Source of the DNA: Siderastrea siderea
Lineage: Eukaryota; Cnidaria; Anthozoa; Scleractinia; Rhizangiidae
Direction: 5' to 3'
Assembly (NCBI GenBank): GCA_964030785.1
Contig: OZ034968.1
Location: forward strand, 61,158,399-61,222,398
Length of the DNA: 64,000 nt
Shown piece by piece: positions 15,958 to 27,456 of this stretch. The stretch's first letter is position 1, and every line of letters begins with the position of its first letter. The position numbers were made by a program, and so were the translations under genes. Below the pieces are notes generated by a model. It made no database searches and was not told where the DNA came from. It worked only from the letters and a program-made list of their open reading frames with translations.

Positions 15958-16300
15958 ATAGATACATATAGTTATCCATAAAATGGAACCAGCATCGCAA
16001 AAAGAAACTTCCCCTCTTGATCGCTAAAGCGATCAATTCACTGCCTCACAAAAGCTCCGCTTTTGTTCCCCAATGCTTAAAAAATGGATCTTGTATATAG
16101 TTATCCATAAAATGACTCCATCACATAATGTAATCACATAATAAAGCGCCCATCGCTCTTCGAGCTCTTCCCGCCTTGGCGCTTTAGCAATTACGACCCC
16201 CCCCATCCCCGTGCGTCGTCTTTGAACGTCTTGCTTCGCAAGCCATCCAAATACTTAGCATGCCGGGGGGTCTATTGCTGTGATGGAGTCATGTGATAAC
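15958..16300. repeat. Nested palindromes with repeated ATATAGTTATCCATAAAATG
   Basis: ATATAGTTATCCATAAAATG occurs at about 15967 and 16095. A 14-base perfect inverted repeat (ATGACTCCATCACA at 16112, TGTGATGGAGTCAT near 16279) encloses smaller inverted pairs: AAAGCGCC/GGCGCTTT and GACCCCCC/GGGGGGTC. Small hairpins GATCGCTAAAGCGATC and AAAGCTCCGCTTTT precede it. No coding potential. Confidence 0.65.
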
Positions 16301-16328
16301 AAAAACATATAGATTTCATCTAATGGAA

Positions 16329-16405
16329 AAGTAGTTACAGAGTTGGCTTGGTTTTAGAACACTTTCTTTGAAAGTGGTCTAGAACCGCCAACTCTATAAC
16401 TACTT
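16329..16405. repeat. 77-base near-perfect hairpin
   Basis: AAGTAGTTACAGAGTTGGC pairs with the reverse complement of GCCAACTCTATAACTACTT, and inner arms ACACTTTC/GAAAGTGGT close on a TTT loop. One two-base bulge and a few mismatches. Could be a miniature foldback element or a small structured RNA; no promoter is visible. Confidence 0.6.
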
Positions 16406-18065
16406 AAACAACGCATAATTCTCAAACTAGAGGGGCGCTATCGGGCGCTCTATGATTTTATAAAAGCAAATTTATCCATCTTGATCTTGGTGTAAAATAA
16501 ACGGTTTTAGATTTTTGGGTTAGCCTACAAATTCTCAAAATGTAAAACCTACTCAAATATCATGAAAGCGCACGTTGCTCGATCCACCTACAACGAAATT
16601 GTGCTCAAACTTGACTTACAAACGATGACCAGATACGAAAATCTCAAGACATCTAGATACACACCAATCATAATTATTCTTGTTAAATGTAAGTTGCACT
16701 GGGGACAGATAACACGTTAAAATGACAAGAAGTGAAGCTCGTATTCCCGTCAAAGGCCGCCATGTTGATATCTCGTCCTGGTTAAGAGACTGCTCGTGAT
16801 TGGCTAATATAATGAGCCACCATGCCTTTCGGACCGTGTCCAACCACCACTGACCGTTGAATAACAACAGAAATTTGAGTGTATAATAAGTAACTAATTA
16901 TAGTAACAAAAGATAACAAATAGTAGAAACATTTGCATACGAAAGGAAAAACATGCAAACTAAAAAAGGTAAAGTTTTCACTGCTGACATTTTCATTTAG
17001 GGAAGGTTGTAAATCCCTAATCAACAGAGTCTCCTTTATCTTTATCTCCTTTACACTTCTTGAAGACTTCCTGGCGTGGTAAGAAATGATAAGATATTTA
17101 GTTTATTTAGTTATTTATTCATTTATTTATCTAAGAAAAAAATTGAATTCCGAATATTCCGACTATTCCGGCTTCCGAATTCCGAATAATGAACTGAATT
17201 TTAATAGATTGCAATTAGCCTGCACTCGTGTCGTTAGGATCCAAATGGAGCCCTTGCCTGAAGGCTGAAATATTTGTCGTGAATGCCTAAGGGCCGTACT
17301 TAACGATATCACGGTTTAAGAACGATTTATTTCTCCAGGTAAAGCTACAGCGTTTTCTCCTGTCTCGCTAGAAGTCGTACAGAGGTCACTGGTTACAAAC
17401 AAACAAAGTTCTCAAGTTGCATACATACATTTAATTCCTTACATGCCGGAAGTGCAAATTGTCCATATCAGGTCACCGGAAACCACGAACTACTAAAGTT
17501 AAACCTTTTTTCCTTAGGAAAAAGGGAGGGGGGAGGGAGCGGGGGGGGGGGGGGGGGGGTGAGAGACTATCCGCCGCCTGTAAATTCTTCAGAATTTCTT
17601 GTTTAAATTTGAACTGGAGTCAATGAGCTGGATTCTTATCTCGTGATGACCGTTAAATTGACCACGGGGTCATTAAAGTTAACCTTGCGAGGAATGAGTT
17701 TTGACTTGCATTCACTTCTGTCATCATCATTTGTCATGCAATGTAAATGTTACCTCAGATAACGCATTCAAATTTCTTGCTCAAAACCCTCCTGTCGGCC
17801 ATTCCTGTGGCAGACATATTACTATAAGGGCAACATCGGGACGATTGCCGGGTGGATTTCAAAGACACAACGACCCACAATTGCACAATCAGTTTTTACC
17901 GATTTTATGGAAGACACAAGGGTAGAACTTGATAACGCCAGTTTCAAGTTAGAACCCATTCCGTCTTGTCTATGCACAGCCAAAGACACTCATTAAGAAA
18001 TTCCGTGTACTGAACTAAACCATTAAAAAACTTGTCATTATGTTTAGACTTCGGTTGGTGCAACC
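16406..18065. other. No gene seen
   Basis: Only short chance frames. Contains a G-run (about 17538-17560) and a short GAATTCCGAATATTCCG repeat near 17150. Nothing recognised. Confidence 0.6.
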
Positions 18066-18069
18066 TTTT

Positions 18070-18190
18070 CTTAGACTACGAGCAGTCTCTCTTTCCGCTC
18101 AGGGGTACATGTAGTCGAGGGAAACGAACAAGCGAGCAGGCGCAATAATCGTCCCCGTTGTTTAAACGTGACGCGCGTGTGTCAACACAA
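18070..18190. repeat. Half copy of a palindromic MITE
   Basis: GACTACGAGCAGTCTCTCTTTCCGCTCAGG through GAGGGAAACGAACAAGCGAG repeats one arm of the palindromic element at 31148-31512. Confidence 0.6.
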
Positions 18191-19860
18191 TAATTTTAAA
18201 AATTAAAAAGAAAAATTAAAGGCGAAGTTGCTGCAAATTGGTAGTACTGGCTGTGATTTCATGCAAGCGTCGCGTTGTCAATCGGCTTGAATTTCTAAAA
18301 TTTCTCAGCCGGAATACCACACTGGAAACAAACGTGGCTCTTCTGCGGCTGAAGCTATGCGGGAAAAAAGAGTGTGAACTTAAGGACACTTAAGTCCCGT
18401 AGGCTGAGGTGACTTTAACAGCGAGAATGCCGAGAACTGCGAATGTGTAATAGGTTGTAAAGTTTCGAACCCTGGAACATGAACTGAAAACAGTTCGAAC
18501 AGTTCGACGAAAAGTAATGACCGAAAGGCTACGCTGTCCTTCGTGCATTTCAATTTTATCCGGCGCTTCCAGAGGCATTGGACAATTATCACTGTTATGA
18601 TCATGAATACTAGTAGCGTCTCGCGTCTCGTGTCTCGCCTCTCGCCTCTCGTGCTTCGCGTTTCGTGAATAATTGCCCTCTTTCTCCCGGCTTTCAGCGC
18701 CTGCCACGCAGTTCATACATTAACTCAAAAATGGCTGCAAGTTTTCCCCGAATCAAGACAAATCTTACATCAAAATGTGGAGTAGATCCCAGTCCACACC
18801 GAAATACATTTGCTCTGTTTGGAGGCGAAATGACCCGTGAAAATGCACGATAAATGCCCTGGATGGTGGGCAATAGTCAGGCTTGTAACTGATGGAGCCA
18901 ATAGCAGCCATTTTTTAAAGAGCAGATGAATAAACCATCACAAATTAATTTCTGTCGCCAATAAACAGTTCGCGTAGTTTGTAGGGAAGTAATGAGTATC
19001 TTGAAATGTGGATGTAAATTACGCTACATCACTGTCTGTATAACGCAGGCCCTGACAGGACCTGCCATTAGTTCCCCATGGATTGTGTTGTTTATGGAGA
19101 GGGAGGGGTAGGAGCGGAGATAGGAGGAGGTATTCCCATCCCTAACAAATCGAGGAAATGAGAAGTCTGCTTGTGGTAGATTTTTCGTACATTTACAATT
19201 TTCCACGTGTATTCATTGGTACTGTTTCACCACGCAAAGATATTTTATATTCTAGAGGAAGTTTTACGAGCTCCTCTTACGCACCCACACCACCCCCCAC
19301 ATGCGTGAATATACACCCAGGAGGCACAACTTGCTGAGGTTTAACCGACGAGAGTCTCTATGGGGTTAACTGTCAAACGGCACAAAATTTAGTCGTCAAC
19401 CATAAAAAGGGTAATTTTTACTGTCAACCGTCAACATGGTCAACAGTCACTAAAGCAGCTTTTCTTTGTCGACAATCGGTCTAAAATCATGCAACGATTT
19501 CAGGCGTTAAGCAGCTCCCCGAGCTCTCAAAGAATGGTGTTTTAAAAGAAGCTAATCAGTGAGCACATCATTATAGATGAAGTTGAGTGGCATGATTTAA
19601 AGGATTTTTTTTATAGTATAAGCAAACATCGACTTGCCATATATAGAGAAGGATAACCCGCGATAACGAAACTACCCCCTAAAACGTAATTGTAGCTTTC
19701 AACTTTAAAATCAATAACATCAACCGACAAAGAGCTATACTGTGAAAAAATCAACCGTCAAAGCTGCTCCCCCCCATTGAGAACTTCTTCGACAACTCCT
19801 CAGTCTGCATTATGTGTGGGCAATCTTCTCTTTCTTCATTGTAAAGGCAAACGCGGAGTC
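18191..19860. other. No gene seen; upstream region of the transporter gene
   Basis: No recognisable coding sequence. The last 120 bases (about 19735-19860), containing TTATGTGTGGGCAATCTTCTC, are duplicated before the second death-domain exon (about 20520-20626), so they probably hold the promoter and 5' UTR. Confidence 0.5.
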
Positions 19861-20140
19861 ATGAGCGAAACGTTAGTGAAAGATCTAAGCTACGAAGCTC
19901 ATCGGAGAATGGACGTGCTTCTTCTACCGTCAAATCCAGGAAGAGATTGGAAGACACTTGCAGACAAGATGGGCTATTCTCACGAAGAAATATTGTATTT
20001 TGAATCTCAAAAACAGCGAAGTCCAGTAATAGAATTGATAAGTGACTATGAGAGCCAGGGAAAGACAATCTCAGAGCTAATATCCCTTCTGGAGGAGATG
20101 GAGAGAAAAGATTTGATAGAGGCCCTTCAAAATTATATAG
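19861..20140 (+). CDS. Death-domain first exon A of the SLC22-type gene
   Basis: ATG at 19861, then 93 codons, ending at a phase-1 donor TATATAG|GTAAGCG. The translation is a death domain of the MyD88/IRAK kind: DWKTLADKMGYSHEEI, then FESQ ... SPVIELISDYESQG and TISELISLLEEMERKDLIEAL give the six-helix pattern. Death domains make homotypic contacts in innate-immune and apoptosis complexes. There is no second coding exon of a classic death-domain adaptor nearby. The next exon with a matching phase-1 acceptor is the transporter exon at 21714. Exon B at 20627 is a close paralogue. Either A is an alternative first exon, or it splices to B at a possible acceptor (TTGTAAAG|GC) that also keeps frame. 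Confidence 0.7.
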
Positions 20141-20626
20141 GTAAGCGTAGAAAGGTCTTAGCATACTCAGTATACATCACCTGAAAATAGCGTAAAATGT
20201 AGTGGGTGGGAATTTGAAAATCTTGATTTTAGCCTCATTCACAAGAGCAAATTTTTCATGACAAGTTTTCTATGATACGTGATTTGACCGAGAACATGAG
20301 TGAACAAATTTTCTTTGACAAATGTCCTTGTTTGTGTGCCGTCAATGGCCTCGAGCTTTTTCTCTACTTTAAGGGACACTGTCACCATTTTGAAGGATAA
20401 CTTTGAAAAGCTATAAGACACATTCTGACAGCTGTTAATAGTAGCTGTTAACTTAATTTAATATCAAAATAACCAAAATATGGCATCAACCAACAGAAAG
20501 ATACATTTTGAAAAAGTCAACCGACAAAGCTTACTCGCCCCATTGAGACTCTCCTCGACAACTCCCTAGCCTCCATTATGTGTGAGCAATCTTCTCTTTC
20601 TTCGTTGTAAAGGCAAACGCCGAGTC

Positions 20627-20906
20627 ATGAGCGAAAAGTTAGTGAAAGATCTAAGCTACGAAGCTCATCTGAGAATGGACATACTTCTTCTACCGTCAAA
20701 TCCAGGCATAGATTGGAAGACACTTGCAGACAAGATGGGCTATTCTCACGAAGAAATATTGTATTTTGAATCTCAAAAACAGCGAAGTCCAGTAATCGAA
20801 ATGATAAGCAATTATGAGAGCCAGGGAAAGACAATCTCAGAGCTAATATCCCTTCTGGGGGAGATGGAGCGAAACGATTTGATAGAAGACCTTCAAAATC
20901 ACATAG
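20627..20906 (+). CDS. Death-domain first exon B of the SLC22-type gene
   Basis: Tandem duplicate of exon A including the upstream 100 bases; same length (280 bases) and the same phase-1 donor CACATAG|GTAAGCG. Substitutions are scattered (for example DLIEAL to DLIEDL), with no stop or indel, so both copies look maintained. Splicing this donor to the acceptor at 21714 gives a continuous frame into the transporter N-terminus (a joining Asp codon, then KIPISDKTNC). The death domain would then lie in the cytosolic N-terminus of the transporter, since SLC22 proteins start inside the cell. The fusion is inferred from phase and position only. Confidence 0.7.
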
Positions 20907-21713
20907 GTAAGCGTAGAAAGGTCTTAGTAGACATCGCCTTCATACTTCGCTTTTCTTTGAATATCCCGAAAAGAGGGTAGACTTAGCGGGTGGTATTTTG
21001 AAAATCCCCATTAACATTTGCCGCAACCGGCTGACAAGAATTACAATGCAAACATGTATTTTTATACTGCTAATTAAGCTTTTTGTCTCCCAGTGTTTTT
21101 CATGCCTTTTGTAATCCTTCTAACTTCAGGTTTTTAAAAATACGAGAATTTGCCAAATCTTCTAACCACTTTTATAAACTAACTTGGTGGGTTTTCATAG
21201 GCAAGTTTAAATCGAGGTGACGCACACATAATAGCGAAACTAAAATAAATCGCTTTCACAAACTTTTCATCACACGCAAACAAACTTAAAACAAATGTCA
21301 AAAAAGTATTATGCCAAACAATAGAATAATTGCTTAGCCTTTTGAGGAAACGAAAAAAAAAACTTTCCAAATACCTAGCCCCTTAGGTAGGCCGGGGTAA
21401 CGCGTGTCCTAGCAACGGGACTACATGCAAGTTGCTTCAGGGTCTATTGACTTTTGTTAGCCTGTGGTTAAACTTACAAAGTACAACTTTGAACTGTAAC
21501 TTTCCTTTTCGTTATGTTCTGGTCCATAAAATCCGACGACGCACGACAAAGTGGAGGGGGTGAGTTTCCCGAAAACCGGCGCTCGTGATGTCTTTTGCGA
21601 AATGGTAACGCGCACAAATTAAACAGTAAGTTATAAATCAGAGTTCGCGCAGAAGACTGTTCATTTATGTGGTATATTCTTACATGCACTACACACACAT
21701 CCTCTCTTCACAG

Positions 21714-22000
21714 ATAAAATTCCCATAAGCGACAAAACAAACTGCAAGGAAAACTGCCAGTTTGCCGATCTTCTGAGGATGACCGGAGGATTTGGCCTTT
21801 ACCAGAAAAATCTGTCCGCCTTCCTGTGCTTGGTTTCTGTTCCTACTGGTGCTCAGATGATGATCCAGATTTTTTACGGTGCCTTTCCGCCCTTCAGTTG
21901 CGTTGAAATGTTTGGCAACGAGACTTTTGATCAAGGAAAATGCTACGCAAATTGTCAAAAGTACGAATTCAGAGGCCCATTTACGAGTGCTGCCTCAGAG
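21714..22000 (+). CDS. SLC22-type transporter, exon with TM1 and start of extracellular loop
   Basis: Acceptor TTCACAG|AT (phase 1), donor TCAGAG|GTAACT (phase 0). The translation holds the SLC22 N-terminal signature: DLLRMTGGFGLYQKN followed by a hydrophobic helix (LSAFLCLVSVPTGAQMMIQIFYG) and the cysteine-rich start of the large extracellular loop (CVEMFGNETFDQGKCYANC) with an N-glycosylation site. Members carry organic cations, anions or zwitterions across the plasma membrane. The loop is shorter than in vertebrate members. The exon has no start codon of its own before this signature, so it needs an upstream exon. Confidence 0.85.
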
Positions 22001-22339
22001 GTAACTGTCGCTCAGTGTCCATGCCTTAGCAACCATACGTTAGACCATTTTAGTGTAAAACTGTAGAATGCTTTCCTTTCATCTTCCACCCGCTGTTTTC
22101 TAAGTTATCTGTGAGGGTAATTTTGAGCATGTAGTAAGGTAGCTGATCCGTCATGCATTTGGGTATGAGGCTGGGCAAGGTGTCGAGGTCTTGACCTGGG
22201 CCACACACCCCCTCCAAAGGTAGTTTCGTTGTTGAACCCTTCGATACTTAATTCAGTGTTCTCACTATTTCGCCTTCAATGCGACCTCAGTGCCCAATAC
22301 TTAAGAAGCGCCGCTGGATGACGCATAGACTGCCAGAAG

Positions 22340-23310
22340 GCTCACTTGGTCCCGGTACAGCCAGGTTATATCGAAAATCAATTTTTCAACCAATTTAATG
22401 GAACTAAGCCTGAAATTTACGGCTGCTACATCGATGATTGTATTGCGCTACGTCATCTAGCACAGTAGAACTTGACAATTTTTATAACCTCTGTCAAGTC
22501 CTTTCACCCGGCACTGAAATTCCCGAAACTTCAATAGCTTTTCTTGATATCAATTTTTCAATCAATGGCCACGGCCTATCTACCAGCGTGTACCTCAAAC
22601 CTACAGATTCCCACAGTTATCTGGTGCATTCATCCTCTCATCCTTCCGTCGTCACAATTTCTAGTTAGAAGTGTACTTAAATCTGATGATCAACCGCGTA
22701 CATTTAAATGCGCACGCAAACGATGCAATACTTGTCCTTTCGTTAACAACGCAGACAAAATAGCAGGACCCAAGCGATCGATTAAAATCACTGAATGATT
22801 TACACGCATCTCCGCAAAACAAGGAGAACAAAGAGAAGACTAGGTAACCGTTTCCGCGACCACCTACGAGACGTTGAAAGAAATGATAAGGACGCACCCA
22901 AACCAGTCGCCCGACACTTCAATCTCCCTGATCATTCTAGCCAACACATGACGTTCTGTGGCCTTTCCCTACACCATGTTAACACGGAAAGCCGTAAAAT
23001 TCTAGAACAAAACTTAATTCATTTTTCAAATCGGCACACTCAATTCCCAATGTACCACCGAACGCTTTTCATTCAACTAATTTATTCTTGTTTTTCACGT
23101 TGCCATGTTCCTACCAATAGCGTAGCTCCACCACTCTCCAACTAAACCAATTTGCAACCCACAATTCCTTGATTCGCTCTGACGAAGGGCTAACTCTTGA
23201 AACGTCAGCTTTTAATCACTTTACGGTGGCCAATTTACCTTATCAACTCAGTTGATAAATCCACTCTCCACCGACGCAGCATCACAGTTTCTTTAGAAAC
23301 TAACCCCCAA
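22340..23310 (+). mobile_element. Degraded Penelope-like retroelement (RT end plus GIY-YIG remnant)
   Basis: Translated fragments in changing frames: GTKPEIYGCYIDDC (the RT YxDD motif), SIAFLDINFSINGHGLSTSVYLKPTDSHSYL, CARKRCNTCPFV, then RRLGNRFRDHLRDVERNDKDAPKPVARHFNLPDH, the C-terminal part of a GIY-YIG endonuclease. Several stops and frameshifts. The 3' part ends with GACGAAGGGCTAACTCTTGAAACGTCAGC. Lies in an intron of the transporter gene, same strand. Confidence 0.8.
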
Positions 23311-23439
23311 TCATTCTGATTGCGAATAAATTCATTCATTACCACCTGAACCTGTGCCACGGGAAGGTTCAAGATCCATCAATTTGTGCTTGATGATGGT
23401 CGATTGTAGGCTGTTATCTGAGTGAAATGGAAACCGCCC

Positions 23440-23640
23440 CCATTCCTTCCTTCCTTCCTTCCCTCCCTCCCTCCTTCCTTCCTTCCTTCCTTCCTTCCTT
23501 CCTTCCTTCCTTCCTTCCTTCCTTCCTTCCTTCCTTCCTTCCTTCCCTCCCTCCCTCCCTCCCTCCCTCCTTCCTTCCTTCCTCCCTTCCTTCCTTCTTT
23601 GCTTCCTTCCTTCCCCCCTTATTCGTCCTTTCTTTCTTTC
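23440..23640. repeat. (CCTT)n/(CCCT)n microsatellite
   Basis: About 180 bases of CCTT units with CCCT interruptions on the plus strand; the long Pro/Ser/Phe reading frames over it are not genes. Purine/pyrimidine asymmetry could form triplex DNA. Confidence 0.95.
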
Positions 23641-23659
23641 GTTTCCTCGTTCGTTCGTT

Positions 23660-24000
23660 TACTTAAAGTGAAATCTCCATGCGGGACAACCTCTCGAAAG
23701 CAGCCATTTCCCGTACGCGACCTTTTCCCAAAACACCACAATTTTCTTAGTCCAATCACTATTAATAGCTGGAGCCTCTCTTAAGAGACCACCTCTCGAA
23801 AGCGACCGCGACCACTTTTTGGGTTGACGACTAGAAATGTTCTAATTGCTTTTAACCTCGGGAAGCGATTATTTGACACAAGGACGCAAATTGCATAACG
23901 CGTTGCCTTTCAAGACTTACCTCTCGTATGTGACCACCTCCCGTAGGAGGTCACTTAGACTTCACATTTTGGGTGGTCGCTTACAGAAGGTTCGACTGTA
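23660..24000. repeat. Degenerate CCTCTCGAAAGCGACC-type repeat
   Basis: CCTCTCGAAAGC(G)ACC-like units recur three to four times and once inverted (GGGTGGTCGCTTACAG). Probably a remnant of a DNA transposon end. Confidence 0.45.
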
Positions 24001-24028
24001 TTTATTTACTTATTCGTTTTTTTTTCAG

Positions 24029-24175
24029 TGGAATCTTATCTGTGATCGACAACATCTCAAAGCCATGACTCAAGCTGTGTTTATGGCGGGTCTGTTATGT
24101 GGTTTAGTTGTATATACGAGCATCTCGGATTATTTAGGAGGGAAACTCTCACTATTTGCGAGCCTTGGAATTCTA
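24029..24175 (+). CDS. SLC22-type transporter, TM2 exon
   Basis: 49 codons, phase 0 at both ends. It begins WNLICDRQ, the canonical (T)EWDLVCD-like end of the extracellular loop, then helix QAVFMAGLLCGLVVYTSISD and the MFS motif-A loop SDYLGGKLS, which lacks the usual Arg (DRxGRR), a degenerate form. Confidence 0.83.
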
Positions 24176-24551
24176 GTAAGCACCATTTCCTTTCATATAG
24201 TAAGATAGCACTAGTCCTATCAACTGGCCTTCTGCCAGTTGGCGAAAGTACTACGTACTTCCCCCAACTGGCATAACGTATTTGTTATGTTGCCAAAGGC
24301 TGCATCATTAATTAAGTATTGCGAGAGAAAAGCCCTGGGATCGAGGCTGTTCCTACCTCCTTATCAATTTTAAAAGCAGGTTACCCCATATCCTAGCTAG
24401 AGGTTGTATGGTCGGTTGTGTTTCTCGACTGTGTGGTCTTTTGGCTTTGATACAACAGTATTCAGTATGCGTGGAGAAATTTCCTTTTTCCGTCTGAGTT
24501 GTCGATTTTTCGAAAACCGTTATCAACGTAACCTTTCTCTTTTATCCCCAG

Positions 24552-24829
24552 TCTACCTTTGGCGTGGCATCTGCTGCAACCAGATCCTTGTCGCTTTTTT
24601 ATCTGTTCCGTTTCATCACTGGCATTAGTACTATGGTCTGTATATGTGCCCGGTTTAAATACTTTTGGGAGATGGTGATCACTCCTCATCGATCACACTT
24701 TGGAATGATCAACATGTTTCTCAGCGCTGGAGGGTGTATCCTAGCCTTGCTTGCCCATTTGATTCCAAACTGGCGACATCTTATGTTGGCTGTGTCGTTA
24801 CCAGACTTTCTGCCTCTTGTCGCTTGGTG
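24552..24829 (+). CDS. SLC22-type transporter, TM3-TM6 exon
   Basis: Acceptor TATCCCCAG|TCT (phase 0), donor GCTTGGTG|GTAAGT (phase 2). Contains LFYLFRFITGIST (the RFxxG pattern), a hydrophobic pair GMINMFLSAGGCILALLAHLI, NWRHLMLAVSLPDFLPLVAWW, matching the helix that precedes the PESPRWL loop in this family. No stop or frameshift. Confidence 0.85.
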
Positions 24830-26729
24830 GTAAGTTGCTAATTTTACTTCCATGCCTTCTGTTGGCTATTAGTTGAAATAGCTTTTAACTGTTGCCCAGC
24901 GATCTTCTAAAATGAAGCATTTAGTCTTTGATAATTCTCATATGTGAAATACAGGTGGAGGGGTATTGGGTGAAGAAGTTACGTCGTAAATTACCGTGAG
25001 CAGTTACCTAACGCTTTATACCAGAACTCAAAACCGTACTTTTCAATTAATACATGAAACCTCGGGAAGCTTTTTTCACCTGGGACTGGTGAAATTGCAT
25101 TGACCCTGGGAGGGATGCTCCCTAAAGTCGGCTATACGGGGAAGGCTCTTCCCGAAAGACATGCCTTTTTCATGCTTGCAGTATATGAAACAGCTGTATT
25201 TTCAAGGGTACAGAAATATACACCTAATTCAATTAAGGTTGCTACCACGATGCATGATCCTTGTTTCACAGACCGCAAAGCATCATGTTTGCTATAAATA
25301 CATGTATTGCTCATTTTTTCGCTGAACTATGCGTAAGCTTGGAGCCTTTGAGTGTTAGCCAGAAGTTACTGTGCATGCTCTTTATTCTAGACGTCATTCC
25401 ACACTTCGAAAGTCGAGAATAATCTATTACTTTCTGTTTATCTTTAAGGTATAAGTAAGGCGTGCAAAGCAAGGCTTGCTGTTGATGAGTATATGGAAGA
25501 GTTGCCATTTCGATACAAATTAGTGTATATTAGGCCGTGGCGCGGAGCCCTGAGTACCCAATTTTATTGATGGTTCCCCTTGAGGTATGAAAGACATAAC
25601 GCCAAACTAGATGAAAAGTTAGTAGTGGACTCATGGCTCAGTTAGTTGACTATGACTATGACTATGACTATGACTATGGGGAAAAGGCAGGTCTTAGCAA
25701 GAGTTACTGGAATCTAAAAAGCAACCATAATTAAGCAACCATAATTCTAAAAAAGCGTAAAAATACAAAGAATGTATGGCAATTTCTTTCCAAAATTTAA
25801 GCTCAATTATCTCTGAAAAATGCGTGGTTATTCCCAATTTTCTTTTTGGATTCTAATAACCCTTGCTAAGATCCGCTTCTTCCACGTACTCTTAAACTGC
25901 ACAAAAATATTGTTGTGTTAGGGGGCGAATCCCTTAAGAAACCCGAAGAACGTATCAGAACGTATGCGCAGTAACAAAAGGAGGCACCGTCCTTAATTAA
26001 GTCCTCTTAGAACCTCAGCTTCTGAACGTTCCCATCTGAATTTCCAAAGAAAAACCACCCTTAAGGCCACAAGTTAATGCCATTTTCTGGCCACATTGCA
26101 GCCAAACTGTCACAAACGTGGTTCGCAACACACAAACTGAAATTCCCGTTCCATGACCAGGCAAGAAATGCTATATTACTTTTGAGGCATGGGCACAGTG
26201 TTTATATTTTAATTTATCGTACAACACTAAATTTTGGCCTACTCCTATTGGTCGAAATTGATCACGTGACGCGATAGTATCTCTCGTCAGCGGGCGCCTA
26301 TCAGCGCATAGTGCTCGGTTTTGGCAATTTTCGCTCTAGCGTTGTACAATAAAACAATAGAGTTCTTCTGTCTCAGGCCCTATATCACGAGACAGGTTCC
26401 CTCGGAAATTTGATATTTGCTGATATTTGTTGTGAGCATAAAATTTCCTCGGGCAACCTATCACACAATAGTGATTCGTTTTTGTTTTTCTAGCTTTTTT
26501 TTTACCATACTTTAAGTAGTGTTTGCTTGGGGGGCAAAAAAAATTCCGGAGTACAAGTTCACTCCTATTCTGGCCTAGTAGAATACTAGTAATACTATAT
26601 TCAAAATATTGGTAATTAAATCTGCGTAGGCTTGCAGAACACTGTAAATCATTTATCTAAACTTTGAACAAATGACTTTCTACAGTGAGGATACCTTTAA
26701 GGTTCTTTTACAAAGTTTGTGACTTTCAG

Positions 26730-26972
26730 GTGGATTCCACGCACCCCTCGGTGGCTCATCGCCAATAATCGCTTGGAGGAAGCTCACGAGGTGTTCATCA
26801 AATATGCCAGAAATAATAATGTGACTGTGGACCCCGAGCTCCTGAAACACGTGATCCAGGAAGTTGTGAATAACGAGTCACAAAAGGCTTCCGAACAGGC
26901 GAAATATGGATTTCTTAAGACCACGAAAACACCAAGGTCACGCACACAGAGCTCAATTTTGCTCTCCAGCTG
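26730..26972 (+). CDS. SLC22-type transporter, large cytosolic loop exon
   Basis: Phase 2 at both ends. Starts WIPRTPRWLIANNRLEEAHEVF, the conserved P(E)SPRWL loop with Glu changed to Arg, then a charged helix (NNNVTVDPELLKHVIQEV) and a Ser/Thr-rich stretch before TM7. Confidence 0.84.
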
Positions 26973-27321
26973 GTGAGAATATTGCTGCAATAAGTGGTCT
27001 TTAAATCCTTTTTATCTTTGAAAAGCGCATTTGATCATGTTTATGTAAATTGCACCATATAAATTTGAATTATTATTATTAATTATTAATTATTATCATC
27101 ATCATCATCATCATCATCATCATTTTTATCTTTATCTCAGTTACAGAGAAATGAGAAACGAAGGAGCATATCAGAGTTTGATAGTAGCCTTAGCAAAGTT
27201 TGGAAATATTGGATGAAAAGTCACCAGAGTACAATAGCTATTAATTACCTTTTATTCAACGCGCGCTACTGCAGCAAAAATCAATGTTAATAATCTCGGA
27301 CTGTCCTTTCTGTCTTCCTAG

Positions 27322-27456
27322 GTTTGTCAACTCACTGATTTTTTGGGGAATCGCATTCAACATTGAAAACCTCCCTGGGAATGTGTACCTTAACTTATTC
27401 TACCTGTGTATGGTTGACTTCCCCTCCGTTGCACTCTTGAACTTCTGCTTGAAGAG
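27322..27456 (+). CDS. SLC22-type transporter, TM7-TM8 exon
   Basis: Acceptor TTCCTAG|G; translation WFVNSLIFWGIAFNIENLPGNVYLNLFYLCMVD matches the family's WFxxSLxYYGL ... GNxYLN signature, ending LLNFCLKR at a phase-2 donor. The following exon found here (29791) needs a phase-1 donor, so at least one exon between them is missing from my reading. Confidence 0.84.

Noticed and set aside
18390..18716. 108-residue minus-strand frame with Arg/Glu repeats
   Set aside because: Covers a short simple repeat (TCTCGCCTCTCG) and has no recognisable family.
23422..23784. 120-residue Pro/Ser/Phe/Leu frame
   Set aside because: Translation of the CCTT microsatellite; no stops because of repeat composition.
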